Part shown: in pieces, positions 1-13,065 of the stretch
Layout of the letters: the number at the start of each line of letters is the position of its first letter
Numbering within the stretch: the stretch's first letter is position 1
Origin: CAZLYK01 sp964563495
Lineage (GTDB): Bacteria > Acidobacteriota > Blastocatellia > RBC074
DNA length: 13,065 nucleotides
Direction of reading: 5' to 3'
Assembly (NCBI GenBank): GCA_964563495.1
Contig: CAZLYK010000153.1
Span: 1 to 13,065 of the forward strand
Notes under the pieces: generated by a model
The model's database searches: none
What the model was told of the DNA's origin: nothing
Seen by the model: the letters and a program-made list of their open reading frames with translations, nothing else
Position numbers and translations under genes: made by a program

Positions 1-50
1 AGTTTCACGTTTGTGCGACCGCGTCCTCGCGGTCGCACAAACGTGAAACT
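1..50. repeat. Perfect 23-bp palindrome downstream of rpoC; possible operon terminator
   Basis: Positions 1-23 and 28-50 are exact reverse complements (23 of 23) around the 4-nt loop TCCT. The element starts 47 nt after the rpoC stop codon in the direction of transcription, so the rpoC mRNA would fold it into a very stable hairpin. It is where the terminator of the cluster is expected, but the bases that would show a U-tract lie outside the window, and the plus-strand side (TGCGGTTAA) has none. It may be an intrinsic terminator, a 3'-end stabilising hairpin, or a copy of a dispersed palindromic repeat. Confidence 0.6.
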
Positions 51-57
51 TGCGGTT

Positions 58-84
58 AATCCTGTTGAAATCCTGCTAATCCTG
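58..84. repeat. Triplicated AATCCTG motif
   Basis: The heptamer AATCCTG occurs at 58-64, 69-75 and 78-84, that is CAGGATT three times on the rpoC mRNA, with start-to-start spacings of 11 and 9 nt. It lies between the rpoC stop and the 23-bp palindrome. The copies are short and unevenly spaced. It resembles the low-complexity intergenic repeats seen in many environmental genomes. No function is evident. Confidence 0.45.
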
Positions 85-97
85 TCTATTTTTCCAG

Positions 98-4429
<4,332 letters not shown>

Positions 4430-4434
4430 AACTT

Positions 4435-4440
4435 CCCCCT
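4435..4440 (-). promoter_or_regulatory. G-rich ribosome binding site deciding the rpoC GTG start
   Basis: On the minus strand AGGGGG is followed by five bases (AAGTT) and then GTG at 4427-4429. The hexamer can pair with the anti-Shine-Dalgarno sequence through a G-U wobble. It lies just outside the base of the AT-rich inverted repeat, so folding of that repeat leaves the site exposed but adjacent. The upstream ATG at 4511-4513 lies inside the repeat and has no comparable site. Confidence 0.6.
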
Positions 4441-4443
4441 TCT

Positions 4444-4532
4444 CGATTTTGGATTTTGGATTTTGGATTTTGGATTGGATAAATTTGATTGAATCGACTA
4501 ATCCAAAATCCAAAATCGAAAATCCAAAATCG
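4444..4532. repeat. 33-bp AT-rich inverted repeat filling the rpoB-rpoC gap
   Basis: The left arm (4444-4476) is built from a TTTTGGA heptad repeated four times. The right arm (4500-4532) is its reverse complement with one mismatch in 33 positions. The loop is 23 nt (4477-4499). The element begins two bases after the rpoB stop codon and ends three bases before the rpoC ribosome site, occupying nearly all of the intercistronic gap. In mRNA it would form a long A-U-rich duplex. Heptad low-complexity repeats of this kind are common between genes in some bacterial lineages, so a mobile or slippage origin is likely. It could also affect rpoB/rpoC coupling or serve as an RNase III target. Confidence 0.85.
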
Positions 4533-4534
4533 TC

Positions 4535-8908
<4,374 letters not shown>

Positions 8909-8987
8909 TGCGAATCACGCCCTCTGCGCTTTGGCCGAAAAGACTGAAAGATCATGCTTTTTCAGCTCAGCCGGTAATGACAAAGCG

Positions 8988-9017
8988 GCGGCAAAGGGCA
9001 ATAGTGCCCCTCGCCGC
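8988..9017 (-). promoter_or_regulatory. Strong 13-bp mRNA hairpin in the rpoB leader
   Basis: On the minus-strand transcript GCGGCGAGGGGCA pairs with UGCCCUUUGCCGC around a CUAU tetraloop. All 13 positions pair, two of them as G-U wobbles. The wobbles pair only in the minus-strand RNA (as A-C mismatches on the other strand), which fits selection on the rpoB mRNA. The hairpin lies about 80 nt before the rpoB start and downstream of the predicted promoter. No U-run follows, so it is not an intrinsic terminator. RNase III processing or ligand control is possible but unproven. Confidence 0.55.
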
Positions 9018-9073
9018 ACGCTCCGCGGTTGGTTTCGCGATAAATTGTATTTGAAGTTTGCCGATGCTCGATA

Positions 9074-9118
9074 ACCTTGGAAGTATACGGCAAACAACCC
9101 CGTCTGTAAAGCCAAGGT
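9074..9118. repeat. ACCTTGG/CCAAGGT inverted repeat framing the rpoB promoter
   Basis: ACCTTGG at 9074-9080 and its exact reverse complement CCAAGGT at 9112-9118 flank the -10 and -35 boxes, one just downstream of the -10 and one just upstream of the -35. A third partial copy (CCAAGG) lies at about 9144-9149. Seven-bp arms can arise by chance, so an operator role is only a suggestion from the symmetry around the promoter. Confidence 0.3.
9082..9110 (-). promoter_or_regulatory. Predicted sigma70-type promoter for rpoBC
   Basis: On the minus strand TTTACA (9105-9110) is separated by exactly 17 bp from TATACT (9082-9087). Each box matches the housekeeping consensus at five of six positions. The expected start near 9075-9078 would give a leader of about 170 nt before the rpoB ATG, including the 13-bp hairpin. 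It would let rpoB and rpoC be expressed apart from the ribosomal protein genes upstream, which are needed in different amounts. Confidence 0.6.
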
Positions 9119-9216
9119 ATAGTTTAACCGATTTGTCAAGGGGCCAAGGCGCAAAAATCCGACTCGAGACGAGGTGAGGCGCCTACCTGCTTTGACGGCA
9201 AACAGATCACGGTTCC

Positions 9217-9247
9217 CGGTGTTCGGGCCCGCGGCCCGATCGAACCG
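9217..9247 (-). promoter_or_regulatory. GC-rich hairpin just after rplL; possible attenuator or mRNA 3' end
   Basis: TCGGGCC (9223-9229) and GGCCCGA (9233-9239) form a 7-bp stem around a 3-nt loop. An outer CGGT/ACCG pairing (9217-9220 with 9244-9247) extends it across an internal loop. It starts about 30 nt after the rplL stop. No run of U follows on the minus strand, so it is not a standard intrinsic terminator. It may stabilise the 3' end of the rplJL mRNA or slow the polymerase before rpoB. Confidence 0.4.
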
Positions 9248-9278
9248 CAGACCTGAAAACCGGAAACCAAAGCGGCTC

Positions 9279-9656
9279 TTACTTCAATTCGACGGCGGCG
9301 CCGGCGTCTGAGAGTTGCTTCTTGATCTTCTCAGCGTCATCTTTCGAGACGCCCTCTTTGACCGGCTTGGGAGCCCCGTCGACCAGGTCCTTCGCCTCTT
9401 TCAACCCGAGACCGGTGATCTCGCGGACAACCTTGATCACGTTGATCTTGTTTGCGCCGGCCGAAGCCAGAATCACGTCAAATGTGTCCTTCTCTTCGAC
9501 CGCCGGAGCCGCCGCCGCCGCCGCGCCGGCCACCACGACCGGAGCCGCCGCCGCTGCCGAAACCCCGAACTTATCCTCGAGCTCCTTAACCAACTCTGAA
9601 GCCTCGATCAGAGTCAGACTGCCGATTTTTTCAACCAGACTTTGTATATCTGCCAT
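9279..9656 (-). CDS. rplL: 50S ribosomal protein L7/L12
   Basis: Stalk protein of the 50S subunit, 125 aa (usual length about 120-130), present in several copies on L10 and recruiting translational GTPases such as EF-Tu and EF-G. The N-terminal dimerisation and L10-binding helices (residues 1-33) are joined by an Ala-rich hinge (about 34-52) to the C-terminal factor-binding domain (about 55-125) with the signature TGLGLKEAKDLVDGAP at 81-96. The start is the ATG at 9654-9656 (MADIQSLVEK), matching family N-termini and preceded by AGGAGG. An upstream in-frame start would add 11 unconserved residues. It lies 225 bp after rplJ and 370 bp before rpoB, so it may be processed or transcribed partly on its own, fitting the need for extra copies of this protein. 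Confidence 0.97.
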   Translation of the reverse strand: MADIQSLVEKIGSLTLIEASELVKELEDKFGVSAAAAAPVVVAGAAAAAAPAVEEKDTFDVILASAGANKINVIKVVREITGLGLKEAKDLVDGAPKPVKEGVSKDDAEKIKKQLSDAGAAVELK

Positions 9657-9668
9657 GACTTTACGATT

Positions 9669-9674
9669 CCTCCT
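9669..9674 (-). promoter_or_regulatory. Consensus ribosome binding site of rplL
   Basis: A perfect AGGAGG lies on the minus strand, 12 nt before the ATG at 9654-9656. It is the best Shine-Dalgarno site in the window, although the spacing is somewhat long. A strong site fits the high translation expected for L7/L12 and supports the shorter start. Confidence 0.65.
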
Positions 9675-9681
9675 ACGATGA

Positions 9682-9707
9682 CTGCCCATGTCTCAGATTT
9701 CGGGCAG
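9682..9707 (-). promoter_or_regulatory. Small hairpin in the rplL 5' leader
   Basis: CTGCCC (9682-9687) and GGGCAG (9702-9707) are exact reverse complements with a 14-nt loop. The structure lies a few bases upstream of the rplL ribosome site. Six G/C-rich pairs could form in the mRNA. No U-run follows. A role in rplL translation or mRNA processing is speculative. Confidence 0.3.
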
Positions 9708-9808
9708 CAAAAATCGATTAACTCTTACGTCACGCTTGATTTATCGCGACGCGCCATCGACCTCTATTCCGACTCTCTCCGGGGGCATCACTCCCCTTCA
9801 GGTCTGAT

Positions 9809-9845
9809 CTAGGTCTTCGGTGCGAGCGGCTGTGTACTGACCTAG
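9809..9845. repeat. CTAGGTC/GACCTAG inverted repeat between rplJ and rplL
   Basis: CTAGGTC (9809-9815) and GACCTAG (9839-9845) are exact 7-bp inverted copies with a 23-nt loop, lying inside the 225-bp rplJ-rplL gap. The gap shows no gene and no convincing promoter. The pairing is moderate and could be chance. It is recorded because this gap is much wider than most in the cluster. Confidence 0.3.
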
Positions 9846-9881
9846 CAACACGGCCTGCTGAAATCTAAAAATCCAAACCTG

Positions 9882-10409
9882 CTAGCTCTCCGCGGCTTTT
9901 TGTTTGGCGATCTGATCGACCACGATCGCCAAATCGCGCGGGACGGCTTTGATCACGGTGGCCAGCCGCTGAGCCGGCGAATTGAGCAGGAACATGAGCC
10001 GGCTGACCAGCTCGTCCTTCGACGGCATCTTGGCCAACACATCGATATCCTTGATATTGATGATGCGGCCCTCGACGACGGCGGCCTTGAAGCTCACCTG
10101 GGCGTTATCTTTGGCAAAACCGGTGAGAACCTTCGCCAGTCCGACCGGGTCGGTGTTGCTGTACGCAATCGCCGTCATCCCTTGAAAGTGATCTTTGAGC
10201 GGCTCGAGCGGGGTGCCCTCGACGGCCCGGCGCCCGATCGTGTTTTTGACGACGCGATAGCTGAGCTGGGCCTCGCGGATAGCCTTACGCAGTTGCCAGT
10301 CTTTCTCGACCGACAGGCCCTGAAAGCTGACCACCAGGGCGTTGCTGATGGCGCTGAATTCGCCTTTCAACTCGGCGATATCAATCTCTTTCTGCTCTCT
10401 CGTTTTCAT
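9882..10409 (-). CDS. rplJ: 50S ribosomal protein L10
   Basis: Base of the ribosomal L7/L12 stalk, 175 aa, normal for the family. The N-terminal domain (about 1-100) that binds 23S rRNA next to L11 includes YRVVKNTIGRRA at 51-62. The C-terminal helix (about 130-175) is the expected docking site for L7/L12 dimers. The start is the ATG at 10407-10409 (MKTREQKEID), with only a weak GAGAG-type ribosome site. The gap to rplA is 53 bp, too short for a long structured L10 leader of the E. coli kind, so any autoregulation by the L10-L12 complex must use a compact site or sequence inside rplA. Followed by rplL, its binding partner. Confidence 0.97.
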   Translation of the reverse strand: MKTREQKEIDIAELKGEFSAISNALVVSFQGLSVEKDWQLRKAIREAQLSYRVVKNTIGRRAVEGTPLEPLKDHFQGMTAIAYSNTDPVGLAKVLTGFAKDNAQVSFKAAVVEGRIINIKDIDVLAKMPSKDELVSRLMFLLNSPAQRLATVIKAVPRDLAIVVDQIAKQKAAES

Positions 10410-10462
10410 ATCAAATCTCTCAAGTCGAAGATCGGTTGAATGTTATCGGGGAAGGGCAGCGG

Positions 10463-11155
<693 letters not shown>

Positions 11156-11228
11156 TGATTGCTTCCTTTCAGGTCTTAGCGTGGCAAACCGGAATCAGAG
11201 AACTGATGGTGTCGCCACTCCCTCATAG

Positions 11229-11285
11229 AAATGTGGAATGTAGAATGCGGAATCTCATTCCCCTTCCGCATTCGAGATTCAGCAT

Positions 11286-11287
<2 letters not shown>
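11229..11287. repeat. Imperfect 24-bp inverted repeat between rplK and rplA
   Basis: Arms at 11229-11252 and 11264-11287 match as inverted copies at about 19 of 24 positions, with a perfect 10-bp inner stem (GAATGCGGAA / TTCCGCATTC) and an 11-nt loop. The sequence is made of GGAATGT/GAATGCGG-like units, a style of intergenic repeat met in several bacterial groups and unrelated to the TTTTGGA repeat before rpoC. The outer end reaches the rplK stop codon. It is probably an inserted dispersed repeat. It would fold in the mRNA between the two cistrons. Confidence 0.6.
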
Positions 11288-11708
<421 letters not shown>

Positions 11709-11729
11709 AATCTTAAAAAAGAGCCGATC

Positions 11730-12293
<564 letters not shown>

Positions 12294-12362
12294 TTGGTCT
12301 CAGTTGATGGCCGTCAAAATTTCGCTTCGGCCGGTCTCGTCATGAATATCGTCTCAGGAGAC

Positions 12363-12653
12363 TTAACCGAAAATCTTATGCGCTCCCCATTCGATCCCTC
12401 TGATCAGATAAGTGAACGCGAGATCCGCCAGGAAGAGATAGAACGCAAAGAAGAAGATCGCAATCACGACAATGATCGTGGTGTTGACAACTTCAGTTCG
12501 CGTCGGCCACGAGACCTTTTTCATCTCCAGCTTGACTTCGTGCCAGAAATGACGAATGCCCGCCAGCCAACCGAGCGGCCTGGCGATTGGTGATTGCTCG
12601 TTTTGATCATTTGCCATCGAAGCGGCTCCGTCGCGCGTGCTCGATGTTGCCAT
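12363..12653 (-). CDS. secE: Preprotein translocase subunit SecE
   Basis: Small inner-membrane subunit of the SecYEG translocon that clamps SecY. 96 aa with the short bacterial architecture: a variable polar N-terminus (1-30), an amphipathic helix lying on the membrane (about 34-46), the conserved hinge VSWPTRTEV at 47-55, and a single transmembrane helix (about 57-82) rich in Ile, Val and Phe. The start is the ATG at 12651-12653, four bases after GAGGTGAG. A GTG three codons upstream falls inside that ribosome site, and an internal ATG at 12615-12617 has none. It sits between tRNA-Trp and nusG, the usual place in this cluster. Confidence 0.95.
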   Translation of the reverse strand: MATSSTRDGAASMANDQNEQSPIARPLGWLAGIRHFWHEVKLEMKKVSWPTRTEVVNTTIIVVIAIFFFAFYLFLADLAFTYLIRGIEWGAHKIFG

Positions 12654-12657
12654 TTTT

Positions 12658-12665
12658 CTCACCTC
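12658..12665 (-). promoter_or_regulatory. Ribosome binding site deciding the secE start
   Basis: GAGGTGAG on the minus strand is followed by AAAA and the ATG at 12651-12653. Its own GTG (12660-12662) is in frame with secE and could be read as an earlier start, but a start codon inside the Shine-Dalgarno site is implausible. Confidence 0.6.
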
Positions 12666-12710
12666 GAATGCCGGTGATCCGATTTCTTGGTCCGACAGTT
12701 TCGCCGATAT

Positions 12711-12790
<80 letters not shown>

Positions 12791-12807
12791 GCTTGATGAC
12801 GCGCAGA

Positions 12808-12833
12808 CCCGGCGGCGACAAGCAGCCGCCCGG
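12808..12833. repeat. GC-rich stem-loop between rpmG and tRNA-Trp
   Basis: GGCGGC (12811-12816) and GCCGCC (12825-12830) pair around an 8-nt loop. Two further C-G pairs (12808-12809 with 12832-12833) extend the stem beyond one mismatch. It lies in the 54-nt spacer between the rpmG stop and the tRNA 5' end. No U-tract follows. It might help separate mRNA from tRNA processing, but this is conjecture. Confidence 0.35.
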
Positions 12834-12845
12834 TCATCCGGTCAT
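12830..12845. repeat. Tandem 8-bp duplication at the rpmG 3' end
   Basis: CCGGTCAT at 12830-12837 is repeated without a gap at 12838-12845, the second copy overlapping the last base of the rpmG stop codon. Probably a replication-slippage duplication. No function is evident. Confidence 0.4.
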
Positions 12846-12994
12846 TACTTACTCTCTTTGTGCGCCGTGTGTTTACGGCAGAAGCGACAAAACTTCTTGA
12901 ACTCAAGCCGCTGGGTCGTCTTCTTCTTGTTCTTGGTCGTGACGTAATTGCGATTCTTGCAATCACCGCACTGCAAAACGATATTGTCTCGCAT
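12845..12994 (-). CDS. rpmG: 50S ribosomal protein L33
   Basis: Small 50S subunit protein, 49 aa, the normal length. The protein begins MRDNIVLQCGDCKNRNYVTT and keeps four cysteines in two pairs, C9-x2-C12 and C36-x2-C39, so it is the zinc-binding (C+) form. A basic, lysine-rich middle (KNKKKTTQRLEFKKF) fits rRNA binding. The start is the ATG at 12992-12994, with AGGA seven bases upstream. The TAA stop is at 12845-12847. It lies 16 bp after tuf and 54 bp before tRNA-Trp, the standard tuf-rpmG-trnW-secE order. No second, cysteine-less L33 is visible here. Confidence 0.96.
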   Translation of the reverse strand: MRDNIVLQCGDCKNRNYVTTKNKKKTTQRLEFKKFCRFCRKHTAHKESK

Positions 12995-13010
12995 CTTGTT
13001 ATCCTAATTT

Positions 13011-13065
13011 CTACTCAATAATCTCCGAGATGGTGCCGGCGCCGACGGTCCGGCCGCCCTCGCGG
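13011..13065 (-). CDS. tuf: Elongation factor Tu, C-terminal end (cut by window edge)
   Basis: Only the last 17 residues are present, REGGRTVGAG followed by TISEIIE and a TAG stop at 13011-13013. REGGRTVGAG is the conserved end of EF-Tu domain 3, the part that contacts aminoacyl-tRNA and kirromycin-type antibiotics. EF-Tu delivers aminoacyl-tRNA to the ribosome as a GTP complex. The position just upstream of rpmG agrees with tufB of other bacteria. The start and most of the gene lie beyond the window, so completeness cannot be judged. Confidence 0.9.
   Translation of the reverse strand, partial: REGGRTVGAGTISEIIE

Larger units (their letters stand above)
8909..9278 (-). other. 370-bp non-coding leader between rplL and rpoB
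   Basis: No convincing gene lies here. In transcription order the stretch holds a GC-rich hairpin just after rplL (9217-9247), a sigma70-like promoter (9082-9110) framed by a short inverted repeat, a strong 13-bp hairpin (8988-9017), a weak 6-bp hairpin (CTGAAA/TTTCAG, 8944-8949 with 8960-8965) and the rpoB ribosome site. In E. coli this same gap carries an attenuator and an RNase III site that set the ratio of L7/L12 to beta. The position suggests a comparable role here, but the sequence alone does not show it. Confidence 0.6.

Noticed and set aside
4444..4532. Regular TTTTGGA repeats considered as a CRISPR-like array
   Set aside because: The units are 7 bp and directly adjacent, with no spacers and no cas genes nearby.
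9134..9139. Perfect TTGACA on the minus strand upstream of rpoB
   Set aside because: The nearest TATA-like box (TATACC, 9116-9121) is only 12 bp away and 17-18 bp spacing gives no -10-like hexamer. The TTTACA-17-TATACT pair nearby is better.
8915..9154. Minus-strand 79-codon frame in the rpoB leader, possible leader peptide
   Set aside because: It starts at a TTG without a ribosome site, upstream of the predicted promoter, and crosses the hairpins. No Met follows within the predicted transcript part and no similarity is recognised.
9657..9689. Longer rplL start adding MGSHRRRNRKV
   Set aside because: The extension is not like L7/L12 N-termini and overlaps the AGGAGG ribosome site that serves the ATG at 9654-9656.
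11709..11729. T-run after GAGATCGGCTC before rplK as an intrinsic terminator
   Set aside because: The possible stem is only three pairs, and a terminator between nusG and rplK with rplK lacking its own promoter would be unlikely.

Overview
The window is a core bacterial transcription and translation cluster read entirely on the minus strand. In transcription order, from high to low coordinates, it holds: the 3' end of tuf (EF-Tu), rpmG (L33), tRNA-Trp(CCA), secE, nusG, rplK (L11), rplA (L1), rplJ (L10), rplL (L7/L12), rpoB (beta) and rpoC (beta'). All genes look intact apart from tuf, which is cut by the window edge. I see no transposase, CRISPR array, phage gene or foreign cargo.

Organism: a moderately GC-rich bacterium. 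RpoB carries an extra cysteine-rich segment (residues about 95-157, eight Cys in CxC/CxxC pairs) placed just before the conserved YDVQECQERG motif. From memory I associate this insert, with its 'IGNW.CKCG...GLHHLR' signature, with Acidobacteriota. Beta also has SI1- and SI2-type inserts, beta' has an SI3-type insert in the trigger loop, and L33 keeps its four zinc cysteines. The Acidobacteriota assignment is an inference without a database search.

Layout: tuf, rpmG and tRNA-Trp are tightly packed (16- and 54-bp gaps). secE-nusG-rplK-rplA-rplJ-rplL follow with gaps of 69, 21, 130, 53 and 225 bp. A 370-bp non-coding stretch separates rplL from rpoB. It holds a good sigma70-type promoter (TTTACA-17-TATACT) and several RNA hairpins, so rpoBC probably has its own transcription input besides read-through. 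rpoB and rpoC are separated by 105 bp, almost entirely filled by a 33-bp AT-rich inverted repeat of a TTTTGGA heptad. Just downstream of rpoC are a triplicated AATCCTG motif and a perfect 23-bp palindrome at the window edge.

Working together: the genes supply the two large RNA polymerase subunits, the elongation factor NusG that binds polymerase, the L11/L1 and L10/L12 stalks of the 50S ribosome, EF-Tu that delivers aminoacyl-tRNA to that stalk, and the SecE translocon subunit. The gene content is ordinary. The points that merit a second look are the non-coding elements (at least three unrelated inverted-repeat types in the gaps), the zinc insert in beta, and the 47-residue acidic tail of beta'. 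I do not see an undescribed system.
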